Of a DNA stretch of 64,000 nucleotides, positions 34,908 through 43,709 are shown in pieces. Source of the DNA: Minwuia sp048007105 (lineage in GTDB: Bacteria > Pseudomonadota > Alphaproteobacteria > Minwuiales > Minwuiaceae). The DNA is taken from NCBI RefSeq assembly GCF_048007105.1, contig NZ_CP180352.1:4092001-4156000 (forward strand), written 5' to 3'. The notes under the pieces are model-generated. The model was not told the origin of the DNA, did no database searches, and worked only from the letters and a program-made list of their open reading frames with translations. Each line of letters starts with the position of its first letter. Position 1 is the first letter of the stretch. Position numbers and translations under genes: made by a program.

Positions 34908-35666
34908 TTGAGCGGGTTGCAGGAGACATCCGGCGTGCGTGACAGGCGCGGCGTGGCGCTATGGCGCCAGATTGCCGACCGTATCCGCGACGATCTGCCG
35001 ATCTGGCAACGCGAGCGCGGCGGGCAGCTGCCGACCGAGGCCGAGCTGTCACGCCGATTCGCGGTCAACCGCCACACGGTCCGCGCCGCCCTGGGCGCAC
35101 TCGCGCAGGAAGGTCTGATCCGCAGCGAACACGGCCGCGGCAGCTTCGTCACCGGCAAGCCGCGGCTCACCTATCCGATCGGACGGCGGACGCGCTTCTC
35201 GGCCGCGCTGGAGGCACAGAACGTGCGCGGACGGATCGATCTGCTCCGGTCCGTGGAAGTCGAGGCCGATGCGACGGTCGCCGAGGCTCTCGATCTCCGG
35301 TCCGGCGCAGCAGTGCTGATGCTGGAGACCCGGGCCCTGGCCGACGACACACCGCTCAGCTTCGCCACGCACTGGTTCGAGGCGGAACGGTTCCGCGCTC
35401 TGCCCGGGGCGCTGAGGCAATCGGGATCGATCACGCAGGCGCTTTCGGCCTGTGGCGTCCCCGACTATGTGCGCCGCGGGACCACACTGTCCGCACGCCG
35501 CGCCCTGCCCAATGAAGCGGTGGCGCTCGACCTGGCCGACGGTGGAATCGTCATGGTCGCCCGCGCGGTCAACACGGATACCGGCGGAACGCCGATACAG
35601 CTCTCCGAGACCCGCTTCGCGGCAGACCGCATCGAAATCACGGTCGAGGGCGAGTCCAGCGTCTGA
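34908..35666 (+). CDS. phnF: GntR/HutC-family transcriptional regulator of phosphonate genes
   Basis: A 252-residue cytoplasmic repressor. The winged helix is at about 15-80 (ALWRQIADRIRDDLPIWQRE, LPTEAELSRRFAVNRHTVRA) and the UTRA ligand domain at about 95-245 (FSAALEAQNVRGRIDLLRSV, SRRALPNEAVALDL-like blocks, TPIQLSETRFAADRIEITVE). The start is TTG 34908 behind GGAGGA. It is divergent from phnG and upstream of phnC on its own strand, the standard arrangement for PhnF. Confidence 0.93.
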   Translation: MSGLQETSGVRDRRGVALWRQIADRIRDDLPIWQRERGGQLPTEAELSRRFAVNRHTVRAALGALAQEGLIRSEHGRGSFVTGKPRLTYPIGRRTRFSAALEAQNVRGRIDLLRSVEVEADATVAEALDLRSGAAVLMLETRALADDTPLSFATHWFEAERFRALPGALRQSGSITQALSACGVPDYVRRGTTLSARRALPNEAVALDLADGGIVMVARAVNTDTGGTPIQLSETRFAADRIEITVEGESSV

Positions 35667-35675
35667 CGGCCCCGA

Positions 35676-35715
35676 CCGTCATAAAGAGTTCATCCAAGAG
35701 TCATTCCAACGTCAT
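35676..35715 (+). promoter_or_regulatory. Tandem Pho box array upstream of phnC
   Basis: Four 7-base units at exact 11-base steps: CCGTCAT (35676), AGTTCAT (35687), GAGTCAT (35698) and ACGTCAT (35709). Each keeps the TCAT core of the CTGTCAT consensus, and together they form two adjacent PhoB sites on one face of the helix. A possible -10 (CACTAT, 35723-35728) follows 7 bases later with no -35 box, as expected for PhoB-activated promoters. phnC starts at 35755. Confidence 0.8.
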
Positions 35716-35754
35716 CACCCGACACTATCCCTGCCTGCCGTCAGGAGGCGGGGA

Positions 35755-36573
35755 ATGCTGGAAGTAAAAGGTCTGACCAAGCGCTTTGGCGACAAGGTCG
35801 TGGCGGTCAACGACGTGTCGTTCGATGTCCGCGAACCCCAGATGGTCGGCGTTATCGGTCGATCCGGTGCGGGAAAATCGACGCTCCTGAGGATGATCAA
35901 CCGGCTGACGCCCGCCACGTCCGGCGAGGTGCGGGTCGAAGGCCGGAACGTGCTCGCGCTGACCGGCGCCGAGAAGCGGGCCTGGCAGCGCGACTGCGCA
36001 ATGATCTTCCAGCAGTTCAACCTGGTGCCGCGCCTCAACGTGGTCACCAATGTCATGCTGGGCAGGCTCAACGGACATGGCATGATCCGCAGCCTGTTCA
36101 GCATCTTCGGGCAGGCCGATGTCGAGCTGGCGCTGACCGCGCTGGACCGGCTGGGCATCTCCGACAAGGCCCTGCAGCGCGCGGAAACGCTCTCCGGCGG
36201 CCAGCAGCAGCGCGTGGCCATCGCACGGGCGCTGACACAGGACCCGAAGATGATCCTGGCCGACGAGCCGATTGCCTCGCTGGACCCGCTCTCCGCCGAG
36301 ATCGTCATGCAGTCGCTGCGCGAAATCCACGAGCGCGACGGGATGATGGTGCTCTGCAACCTGCACACGCTGGACACGGCGCGCACCTATTGCGACCGGG
36401 TCATCGGCATGCGCGACGGCGAACTGGTGTTCGACGGCCTGCCCTCGGAGCTGACCGCGCGCGCTGTACGGGACATCTACGGCGCCGATCAGGACATCGA
36501 CGAATCCACCACCTCGACCTCGATTTCGGGCAGCCGCAGGCCGCTTGAGCCGCTGCGGCCCGCCGTCGCCTAA
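35755..36573 (+). CDS. phnC: Phosphonate ABC transporter ATP-binding protein
   Basis: A 272-residue ATPase of the phosphonate importer. It starts MLEVKGLTKRFGDKVVAVND; Walker A is GRSGAGKSTLLRMINRL, then FQQFNLVPRLNVVTNVMLGR (a PhnC hallmark), the signature LSGGQQQRVAIARAL, and Walker B MILADEPIASLDPLSAE. ATG 35755 follows AGGAGGCGGGGA. It is the first gene of phnCDE1E2, behind the Pho box array. Confidence 0.97.
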   Translation: MLEVKGLTKRFGDKVVAVNDVSFDVREPQMVGVIGRSGAGKSTLLRMINRLTPATSGEVRVEGRNVLALTGAEKRAWQRDCAMIFQQFNLVPRLNVVTNVMLGRLNGHGMIRSLFSIFGQADVELALTALDRLGISDKALQRAETLSGGQQQRVAIARALTQDPKMILADEPIASLDPLSAEIVMQSLREIHERDGMMVLCNLHTLDTARTYCDRVIGMRDGELVFDGLPSELTARAVRDIYGADQDIDESTTSTSISGSRRPLEPLRPAVA

Positions 36574-36619
36574 GTCCCGACAGAACCCCGCTCACCACAT
36601 CAACGGAAGGGAAACGACC

Positions 36620-37528
36620 ATGAAGATGACCAGGATACTGGGCCTCGCCGCCGGCGCGGCCATGCTCTCCACCACGGCGATGGCCGCCGACAGCATCTCC
36701 GAGTTCCGCATCGGCATCCTGGGCGGCGAGAACGCCTCCGACCGCCTGCGTTCCAATGCCTGCCTCGAGGAGAAGACCGAGAAGCTGCTGGGCGTCCCGA
36801 CGAAGCTGTTCGCGCCGGCCGACTACAACGGCGTCATCGAGGGCCTGCTGGGCGGCAACCTCGACATGGCCTGGCTGGGCGCTTCCGGCTACGCCAAGGT
36901 CTTCCTGACCGACCCGAACGCGGTGGAGCCGGTGCTGACCAAGATCAACGCCGACGGCTCCTTCGGCTACCACTCGATCGGCTTCGCCCGTATCGACAGC
37001 GGCATCAACAATCTGGATGAGATGAAGGGCAAGAAGTTCGGCTTCGGCGACCCGAACTCGACCTCGGGCTACCTGATCCCGTCGATCGAGATCCCCAAGG
37101 CCGGCTACTCCATGAAGCCGGGCGATCACTTTGGTGACGTCGTCTTCACCGGCGGTCATGAGCAGACGATCATCGCCGTGCAGAACGGCGACATCGACGG
37201 CGGCGTCAGCTGGGCCGACGGTCTGGGCAACTGGGAAGACGGCTACAACTCCGGCGCCTTCCGCAAGGCGGTGGACGCCGGCCTGGTCGACATGACCCAG
37301 CTGAAGGAGATCTGGCGCTCCAAGGTCATCCCCGAAGGCCCGATCGTGCTGCGCAAGGCGCTGCCGGAAGAGGTGAAGATCAAGGTCGTCGCCATGCTGG
37401 CCAGCCTGCCTTCGATGGATCCCGAATGCGCCTACGGCTTCATGGCCGGCGAGATCAAGGCGATCGCCCCGATCAGCCACGCCGACTACGAGAGCATCGT
37501 CGCAGCCCGCGCGGCCAAGTCCAACTGA
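36620..37528 (+). CDS. phnD: Phosphonate ABC transporter periplasmic binding protein
   Basis: A 302-residue secreted binding protein with a signal peptide (MKMTRILGLAAGAAMLSTTA, cleavage after AMA). The mature protein has RIGILGGENASDRLRSNACL, GVPTKLFAPADYNGVIEGLL, the ligand segment GDPNSTSGYLIPSIEI and GGHEQTIIAVQNGDIDGGVS, typical of PhnD. ATG 36620 follows GGAAGGGAAA. Confidence 0.96.
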   Translation: MKMTRILGLAAGAAMLSTTAMAADSISEFRIGILGGENASDRLRSNACLEEKTEKLLGVPTKLFAPADYNGVIEGLLGGNLDMAWLGASGYAKVFLTDPNAVEPVLTKINADGSFGYHSIGFARIDSGINNLDEMKGKKFGFGDPNSTSGYLIPSIEIPKAGYSMKPGDHFGDVVFTGGHEQTIIAVQNGDIDGGVSWADGLGNWEDGYNSGAFRKAVDAGLVDMTQLKEIWRSKVIPEGPIVLRKALPEEVKIKVVAMLASLPSMDPECAYGFMAGEIKAIAPISHADYESIVAARAAKSN

Positions 37529-37547
37529 TCACCGATCAGACCATGGC

Positions 37548-37577
37548 GCGGGCGGTCCGGTTCTCCGGGCCGCCCGC
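37548..37577 (+). other. Strong intercistronic hairpin between phnD and phnE
   Basis: An 8-bp stem GCGGGCGG / CCGCCCGC continues, after a single-base mismatch on each side, into a 4-bp CCGG / CCGG stem with a TTCT loop. There is no T-run, so it is more likely an mRNA-stabilising or partial attenuation structure, which would keep the binding protein more abundant than the permeases. Confidence 0.6.
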
Positions 37578-37617
37578 TTGCCGTTGAACCGGACACCTCC
37601 ACCGACCGGATGCGCCA

Positions 37618-38466
37618 ATGACCTCGCCCGACCTGCTGCGCGCCGAACTGCTGACCATGCGGAAGCGCCGCCAGCTCTATTCCATGGCCACGCTCGCGGT
37701 CTTCGCCGCCATCATGATTGCCGGCTACGGCCAGGCGAACAGCATGAATTCGGGCGGCTTCCTGTCGGGACTGTCCAAGTTCTTCGACTATCCCGGCGAA
37801 ATCGTCGTCGAGGCATGGGAGGCCGGCCCGGCCTTCTTCGGCCTGATGTGGCAGTTCCTGCCCGCCCTGATCGAGACGCTCAACATCGCCGCCGTCGCGA
37901 CCATTCTGGGCGGCCTGTTCGGCATGATCTTCGCCTTTCTGGGGGCCGGCAACCTGAGCATCTGGCCGCCCCTGGTGCCGGTCGCGCGCCGCGTGATGGA
38001 CGTGATGCGCGCCTTCCCCGAGCTGATCATCGCGCTGTTCCTGATCTTCGTGCTCGGCACCAGCCCGGTTCCGGCCATGATCGCCGTCGCCTTCCACACC
38101 ACCGGCGCACTGGGCAAACAGTTCTCCGAAGTGAACGAGAACATCGATCTCAAGGCGGTGGAGGGGCTGCAGGCCTGCGGCGCGACCTGGTTCCAGCGCA
38201 TGAAGTTCGCAGTGCTGCCCCAGGTCCTGCCCAACTATCTCAGTTATTTCATGATGCGCTTCGAGATCAATGTCCGCGCCTCGGCCATTCTGGGCTTCGT
38301 CGGCGCCGGCGGCATCGGTTCGGAGCTGCGCCGCACGATCGGCTGGGGTCAGGGCGCCGGTGACGAGACCGCCGCACTGTTCCTGCTGCTGGTGCTGTCG
38401 ATCTTCCTGATCGACCAGGCATCGTCCTGGATGCGTCAGCGCATCACCCAGGCGGAGAAGGTCTGA
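37618..38466 (+). CDS. phnE: Phosphonate ABC transporter permease, first copy
   Basis: A 282-residue inner-membrane permease. It has an N-terminal helix near 23-40, ALIETLNIAAVATILGGLFG, MDVMRAFPELIIALFLIFVL, the EAA region GATWFQRMKFAVLPQVLPNY, and AILGFVGAGGIGSELRRTIG at the end, all PhnE features. Its stop overlaps the second permease start. Confidence 0.95.
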   Translation: MTSPDLLRAELLTMRKRRQLYSMATLAVFAAIMIAGYGQANSMNSGGFLSGLSKFFDYPGEIVVEAWEAGPAFFGLMWQFLPALIETLNIAAVATILGGLFGMIFAFLGAGNLSIWPPLVPVARRVMDVMRAFPELIIALFLIFVLGTSPVPAMIAVAFHTTGALGKQFSEVNENIDLKAVEGLQACGATWFQRMKFAVLPQVLPNYLSYFMMRFEINVRASAILGFVGAGGIGSELRRTIGWGQGAGDETAALFLLLVLSIFLIDQASSWMRQRITQAEKV

Positions 38467-39816
38467 TGAGCACGATCGCCACCGACGGCGCCGGCGCGCC
38501 GCAGATGAGGGTCGACGCGGTCGTCCGCTCGGTCCGCCGCGGCTATCTCCTCGGCTTCGCCATCCTGACCAGCGTGCTCGCCTATCTCGCCTATGCATGG
38601 CTGGCCTTCGACGTGACCGGTCTGATCGCGAGCGCCCGCCCGGAGCGCGCCGTGCTGCTGGCGACCGATGCCGTCGCGCACAAGGCCCATGTCGAGAAAT
38701 CGATGCGGACCGGCGAAGTGGAAATCGCCGTCGAGGGTGAGCGTACGGCGACCTACAAGGACCCGCCGGACTGGGTCACGCTGGACGGCGGCCGCGTCGA
38801 TGTCGATCTCGGCGAGGGCTACCGCGTCCTGATCGAGGGCGAGAGCCTGCGGTTCGTGGTGCCCGGATATGGCGACATCCGGGTCTCCGTCGTCGACCGG
38901 GACATCGTCACCGAACTGCCCGACGACCAGCCGGCGCCGGACTGGCTGCGGGCGACATCGACCAAGTTCGATGCCCGGCCCGACCTGTCGCGCCGTGTTC
39001 AGGTCAGCCGCGCGAAGATGGAAGTCCACAACTACTTCAGCGGCTGGGAGAACTTCCTCTTCCCCTTCGATTCAACGCTGAACGCCTATTCGCTTGGCGA
39101 ACTGGCCGGTCTCGCCTTCAGCGGCGAACGGCTGGACCCGGCGCAGTCCAACGCGGCCTTCATCTTCGACAGCTTCTGGCACAATCCGGACTGGCAGCAT
39201 GGCGAAGTCTTCATCGCGCTGCTCGAGACCCTGCTCATGGCGGTGCTGGGCACCTTCACGGCCGCCTTCGTGGCGCTGCCTCTGGCCTTCATGGCGGCAC
39301 GGAACTTCACGCCCTCGGGCACGTTGCGCTTTGTTGTCAGACGCCTGTTCGACTTCGTGCGCGGCATCGACATGCTGATCTGGTCGCTGATCTTCATCCG
39401 CGCCTTTGGTCTCGGCCCGCTGACCGGCGCTCTGGCCATCGCCTTCACCGATACCGGCTCGCTCGGCAAGCTCTTCTCCGAAGCGCTGGAGAATATCGAC
39501 CGCCGGCAGGTCGAGGGCGTGACCGCCACAGGCGCGTCCCGCACGCAGACCTACCGCTTCGGCGTGATCCCGCAGGTGCTGCCGATCCTTGTCTCCCAGA
39601 ACTCTCTACTATCTGGAATCGAACACCCGTTCGGCGACGGTGATCGGCGCGCTGGGCGCCGGCGGCATCGGCCTGATGCTGGTCGAGACCATGCGAACCT
39701 CCCGCGACTGGGAGAACACCTTCTACATAATCATCCTGACCGTGATCCTGGTGATCGCGATGGACGCCGCCTCGACCTGGCTGAGACGGCGCCTGATCCG
39801 GGGCGACGACCGGTAA
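38466..39816 (+). CDS. phnE: Phosphonate ABC transporter permease, second copy, frameshifted
   Basis: A larger PhnE of about 449 residues. One N-terminal helix is followed by a region of about 170 residues outside the helices (TYKDPPDWVTLDGGRVDVDL, FDARPDLSRRVQVSRAKMEV) seen in long PhnE proteins, then the permease domain (HGEVFIALLETLLMAVLGTF, DFVRGIDMLIWSLIFIRAFG). After FGVIPQVLPILVSQ the conserved TLYYLESNTRSATVIGALGA continues in the next frame to 39816. A doubled A at 39600-39601 causes this; one A fewer restores VSQTLYYLESN. It is an error or a recent inactivation. Confidence 0.9.
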
Positions 39817-39837
39817 CGCTTCGACCGAGGCGGAAAG

Positions 39838-39914
39838 TGGTGGGCCCGGCAGGACTCGAACCTGCAACCAGACCGTTATGAGCGGCCGGCTCTAACCAAT
39901 TGAGCTACGGGCCC
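39838..39914 (-). tRNA. tRNA with CAT anticodon (Ile2 or elongator Met), CCA encoded
   Basis: On the minus strand the sequence starts GGGCCCGTAGCTCAATTGG, folds into a cloverleaf with acceptor stem GGGCCCG / CGGGCCC, D-loop TTGGTTAGAG, anticodon loop CTCATAA, T-loop GGTTCGAGTCC and an encoded CCA at 39838-39840. The anticodon CAT fits elongator tRNA-Met or the lysidine-modified tRNA-Ile2. The CTCATAA loop and GGGCC acceptor look more like Ile2 to me, but I cannot settle it. Confidence 0.92.
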
Positions 39915-39936
39915 GCCGTGCGGCGCGGCACGTCGC

Positions 39937-39965
39937 TGAATATCGCGAAACCGGCGGATTCCCAA
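39937..39965 (-). promoter_or_regulatory. Promoter of the tRNA gene
   Basis: On the minus strand TTGGGA (39960-39965) and TATTCA (39937-39942) are separated by 17 bases. The -10 lies about 22 bases before the mature tRNA 5' end, a sensible distance for a tRNA leader. The spacer 39817-40070 shows nothing else convincing besides the tRNA. Confidence 0.5.
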
Positions 39966-40070
39966 GGGATTATCCCCGAAAATCCGGCGCGACAATACGG
40001 CCAGTCGGCAGGGGCGAAGGGGATGCACACATCGAAGGCGTGTTCGATAACAAACAAAGTGAGTAGTACA

Positions 40071-40715
40071 ATGAACACCTTCGATACCAAGCATACCGCC
40101 GTCACCCAGAACATGCTGGCGGCCCCCCGTCTCAAGGCAGCCCTCATAGCGCTCGCCGCTGCCGGAATCCTCATACCCATGACCGCCAAGGCGCAGGACA
40201 CCGGAGCCGCGGCGCCGGCCGCCGTCGCCATCGACCCCGAGCGTTTCGGCGTCGAGCCGACCCGCGCCGACGTTCAGCGCCAGGTTCTCGACCGCTATGT
40301 CGGCGCCGACCTGCGCGGCGTCGTCCGCTCGGATCTGATCGCGGCACTGCGCGAGGTCTACGAGACGAACGGCTATGCGCCGGTCTGGACCGATGACTCG
40401 GCCGAGAAGCTCCGCAAGGTCATCATCGACAACTCGACCCGAGGCCTGGATCTGGCGCCGGTCACGCTGGGCTACGTCGATCAGCTGGTCGAGGTCCGCC
40501 GCGAGTTCGACAAAGTCGAGGCCGCTGAAGCCGACATCGAGCTGACCGCGCTCTACATCCGGACCGCCTGGCAGATGAACGCCGGCCTCGGCAATGCCGA
40601 ACCGGTTTCCACCGCCGGCCAGCGCCCGAACGGCGAACTGCTGACCCATTCGACCATCGTTGCCGGCAATGGCGACGTCGCGACGGGTCTCGGCATGATC
40701 AGCGCCGCTCGCTGA
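40071..40715 (+). CDS. Secreted protein homologous to the N-terminal domain of the next L,D-transpeptidase
   Basis: A 214-residue exported protein with an uncommonly long N-terminal region before the hydrophobic core (ALIALAAAGILIPMTAKAQD). The mature part aligns along its length with the start of the downstream enzyme: VVRSDLIAALREVYETNGYA and APVWTDDSAEKLRK against VVTALRAAYAQYLFEPIWTA; ALYIRTAWQMNAGL against TIFLRLAGEVSNGL; and a shared GNG motif near the end. It has no peptidoglycan-binding or YkuD catalytic domain. ATG 40071 begins MNTFDTK. It may modulate or scaffold the enzyme. Confidence 0.83.
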   Translation: MNTFDTKHTAVTQNMLAAPRLKAALIALAAAGILIPMTAKAQDTGAAAPAAVAIDPERFGVEPTRADVQRQVLDRYVGADLRGVVRSDLIAALREVYETNGYAPVWTDDSAEKLRKVIIDNSTRGLDLAPVTLGYVDQLVEVRREFDKVEAAEADIELTALYIRTAWQMNAGLGNAEPVSTAGQRPNGELLTHSTIVAGNGDVATGLGMISAAR

Positions 40716-40747
40716 TCCAGCCTCGGGCGACCAGCCCGGACCAGTAA

Positions 40748-40773
40748 CCCCGGGGGATCCGCCTCCCCCGGGG
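40748..40773 (+). terminator. Hairpin between the scaffold-like gene and the L,D-transpeptidase gene
   Basis: A perfect 10-bp stem CCCCGGGGGA / TCCCCCGGGG with a 6-base loop, 33 bases after the stop at 40715 and 36 bases before the next ATG. It lacks a T-run, so it may be a weak or Rho-assisted terminator, or an RNA-stabilising hairpin. Confidence 0.5.
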
Positions 40774-40808
40774 CACGCTCCAGAACACAATAATTAAGAG
40801 CGAGACCA

Positions 40809-42608
40809 ATGAGCGCGAACATCCTCTATCAGAACATCACGACACGCCCGGCGCCCGGCCGCAGGCTCACCGGCACCAGGGCAGCCGTCGCCGCGATGGC
40901 GGCTGCCGGCGTCCTGCTGCCGATGTCCGTCGAGGCCCAGCACATGGGAACGCCGCACCAGGGGCCGCTGGCAATCGGCTCGGACGCGACGAAGGCGCGC
41001 GCCGGGCGGCCCGCCAGCGAACCGCTGCGCCGCGAGATCGAGGCTCAGGTGCTCGGCGGCGAGATCGAGGAACGGCTCGGCGGGCAGACCGACAAAGGCG
41101 TCGTGACGGCGCTTCGTGCCGCCTATGCCCAGTACCTCTTCGAGCCGATCTGGACCGCCGAATCCGCCCATGACCTCTACGACACCGCCGCGGATTCCTT
41201 CTCGCGCGGGATCGTCATCGAGGACGGCGGGCTGCAGCAGATCGACGACCTGATCGAGCGCCGGAACAGCGCCGATCCTGCGGTCGCCGCCGAGGCCGAC
41301 ATCGGTCTCAGCACCATCTTCCTGCGCCTTGCAGGCGAAGTGAGCAACGGCCTGTCTGACGAAGGCGAAGCCGCGGAACCTCGCCGCTTCGGGCCGAACC
41401 AGGCCAAGCTGACCAGGGCCATCGTGAACGCGGGCAACGGCAGTATCGAGGCCGCGCTGGACAGTCTGGAACCGGAACATCCGCAGTTCAGCAAGCTGAA
41501 ATCCGCGCTCGAGCAATACCGCGGCATCGCCGACCGTGGCGGCTGGCTCGCCATTCCGGCGGGCGGCATCGTGCGCGAAGGCGAGCGCGACGCCCGCATC
41601 CCGGCGCTTCGCGAACGTCTGGCCGTCGAGGGCTTCGGCGATGGCCGTCCGATGCTGATGGATCAGCCGGACCGCTTCGATGCCGGGACCGTCACGGCGC
41701 TGAAGGCCTTCCAGCGCAGACACGGGCTGGAAGATGACGGGGTTCTGGGTCCCAACACCCTGGAGGCGCTGAACGAAAGCGTGGAATCCAAGATCGACCG
41801 CATCGTCGACACCATGTACCGGCTGCGCAAGCAGGGTGACTTCGGCGAACGCCATGTCTGGGTCAACATCCCCTCCTTCACCGCCGAAGGCTGGAATGCC
41901 GGCCACCGCGAGATCTCGATGAAGACCATTGTCGGCCGGCCCGACCGGCAGACGCCGATCTTCAGCGACGAGGTCGAGTATGTCGTCACCTCGCCGAAGT
42001 GGAACGTACCGGTCAGCATCCTGCGCCGGGACAAGATGCCGAAGCTGCGCGAGGACGCGAGCTACGCCCGCCAGAACAATTTCCGCGTCTTCGAACGTGC
42101 GTCCGGGGCCGAGGTGAGCGCCTACAGCGTCAACTGGAACGATCCGTCGTCGGCGAAGCGCTACAAGCTGGTGCAGGAACCCGGCGACAACAACGCCCTG
42201 GGTCAACTGAAGATCATCTTCCCCAACCAGTATTCGGTCTACATGCACGGCACGCCGTCCGTGCACCTGTTCGAGGAAGCGAAGCGGACCTTCAGCTCCG
42301 GCTGCGTCCGCCTGGAACGCCCCGAGGACATGGCGAAGTGGATCGCCAGCCGCGACCCCGTGCTGCGGCCGGAACAGGTCGACGAGAAGCTGAGCCGCAA
42401 GGACCACAAGTGGATGGGCGTCGGCGAACGGATCCCGGTCCACATCACCTATTTCACGGTCACGGCTGACGGCGACGGCGGCGTCAATTTCTGGCGCGAC
42501 GTCTACGACCGCCAGCCGTACATCGCCTCGGTGAAACAGCAGGCCCCCCTGTACACGCCGCGAGACCGCACCCTGACCCGCGCCGACGCCGCCAAGAAGA
42601 AGGGCTGA
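40809..42608 (+). CDS. L,D-transpeptidase (YcbB/LdtD type)
   Basis: A periplasmic enzyme of 599 residues that forms 3-3 crosslinks in peptidoglycan. A signal core (AVAAMAAAGVLLPMSVEAQ) leads to an N-terminal scaffold domain (about 50-240), a peptidoglycan-binding domain (about 290-325: FDAGTVTALKAFQRRHGLED) and a YkuD catalytic domain (about 350-540) with YMHGTPSVHLF and SGCVRLE, whose catalytic Cys is residue 499. The order matches E. coli YcbB. The preceding gene encodes a copy of the scaffold domain, and the following gene an M15 peptidase. Confidence 0.94.
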   Translation: MSANILYQNITTRPAPGRRLTGTRAAVAAMAAAGVLLPMSVEAQHMGTPHQGPLAIGSDATKARAGRPASEPLRREIEAQVLGGEIEERLGGQTDKGVVTALRAAYAQYLFEPIWTAESAHDLYDTAADSFSRGIVIEDGGLQQIDDLIERRNSADPAVAAEADIGLSTIFLRLAGEVSNGLSDEGEAAEPRRFGPNQAKLTRAIVNAGNGSIEAALDSLEPEHPQFSKLKSALEQYRGIADRGGWLAIPAGGIVREGERDARIPALRERLAVEGFGDGRPMLMDQPDRFDAGTVTALKAFQRRHGLEDDGVLGPNTLEALNESVESKIDRIVDTMYRLRKQGDFGERHVWVNIPSFTAEGWNAGHREISMKTIVGRPDRQTPIFSDEVEYVVTSPKWNVPVSILRRDKMPKLREDASYARQNNFRVFERASGAEVSAYSVNWNDPSSAKRYKLVQEPGDNNALGQLKIIFPNQYSVYMHGTPSVHLFEEAKRTFSSGCVRLERPEDMAKWIASRDPVLRPEQVDEKLSRKDHKWMGVGERIPVHITYFTVTADGDGGVNFWRDVYDRQPYIASVKQQAPLYTPRDRTLTRADAAKKKG

Positions 42609-42614
42609 GGCGGC

Positions 42615-43601
42615 ATGCGCTGGACACTACTGACCGTGACGCTGGTCGCGGGCGCAGCCCTCGCTGCGCTCGCAGCCTCCGCCAAGATCGAGATCGCCGG
42701 ACTTGCGGCGATCGCCCAGAACCAGGTGGCGCAGCTGGTCCGCCCCGACTACTCGGTCAGCGCCGAGAAAGCCGTGAAGGAAGTCCGGATCGGTGGCGAG
42801 AAGCTGCCCATGCGGATCTGGTTCGCGACCGTGATGCCTGGCGAGAAACTGCTGATCACCCTGCCGTCAGGCTACGCGATGCGCATCGACGGCAAGTTCC
42901 GCAGCCGCCGCGGCGCCGTCAATGAATGGCAGGCCCCCGAGAACCCGGGCACCACCGACATCATGATCCTGAAGCCGAACGGCGAGATGGTGAACCGCCT
43001 GAGCGTCTTCACCCTGGAACCTGCCGAAGACATGAAGGACGGCTGGCTGAACGGCTACCGCATCGGCAACTACGCAGCCGACGCGCCGCAGGGCTTCATC
43101 CGAATCGACGGCCCGGAAGACATGGAACTGCCGGTCTCGCCGCATTTCCGTATCGGTCAATTCATGTGCAAGCAGCAGCCGGATCACTGGCCGAAATACG
43201 TCCTTGTCACGCCGTCGCTGCTGACGCGGCTGGAGTCCGTGATGCGCGAGCTGAACGGCACCGGCACGACGGAGGCCGACACGCTCTTCGTGATGAGCGG
43301 CTACCGCACGCCGTTCTACAACACCGCCATTCGCGGCGCGAAGCGTTCCCGCCACATGTTTGGCGACGCCGCCGATGTGTACGTGGACCATAGCCCCCGC
43401 GACGGGGTCATGGACGACCTGTCGGGCGACGAAAGGGTCACGCGCGCGGACGCGAACTGGCTCTACGACTTCGCGTCGAAAACCTTCATTGCGAAGGCCG
43501 ACATCCCCCAGGGCGGCATCGGCGCCTATGGCGCCAACGCCGTGCACGGACCTTTCGTCCATATCGACGGCCGCGGTCAACGCGCTCGCTGGGGCCGCTG
43601 A
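42615..43601 (+). CDS. Peptidase M15A family protein (DUF882/YcbK-like)
   Basis: A 328-residue exported or membrane-anchored protein with an N-terminal hydrophobic segment (LLTVTLVAGAALAALAASA). The C-terminal zinc peptidase domain has VMSGYRTPFYNTAIRG, the ligand block SRHMFGDAADVYVD (His and Asp) and GPFVHIDGRGQRARW (His). This family cleaves peptidoglycan stem peptides; E. coli has ycbK next to ycbB, and the same pairing is seen here. It starts 6 bases after the transpeptidase stop. Confidence 0.9.
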   Translation: MRWTLLTVTLVAGAALAALAASAKIEIAGLAAIAQNQVAQLVRPDYSVSAEKAVKEVRIGGEKLPMRIWFATVMPGEKLLITLPSGYAMRIDGKFRSRRGAVNEWQAPENPGTTDIMILKPNGEMVNRLSVFTLEPAEDMKDGWLNGYRIGNYAADAPQGFIRIDGPEDMELPVSPHFRIGQFMCKQQPDHWPKYVLVTPSLLTRLESVMRELNGTGTTEADTLFVMSGYRTPFYNTAIRGAKRSRHMFGDAADVYVDHSPRDGVMDDLSGDERVTRADANWLYDFASKTFIAKADIPQGGIGAYGANAVHGPFVHIDGRGQRARWGR

Positions 43602-43631
43602 CCGGTCTCCGGCTCCGGCCGGGACTGTTGG

Positions 43632-43659
43632 CGGGGTGCGCAACGCGCCCCGTCTTTTT
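43632..43659 (+). terminator. Rho-independent terminator of the cell-wall operon
   Basis: A 9-bp stem starting CGGGGTGCG (one G-T pair) with a CAA loop and ending CGCCCCG, followed directly by TCTTTTTC. It lies 31 bases after the M15 peptidase stop. Confidence 0.85.
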
Positions 43660-43709
43660 CTGTCCGGTCCGGAGTTCCGAAGCCGAGGGTTCTGATCTAG
43701 CCTTTCCGG

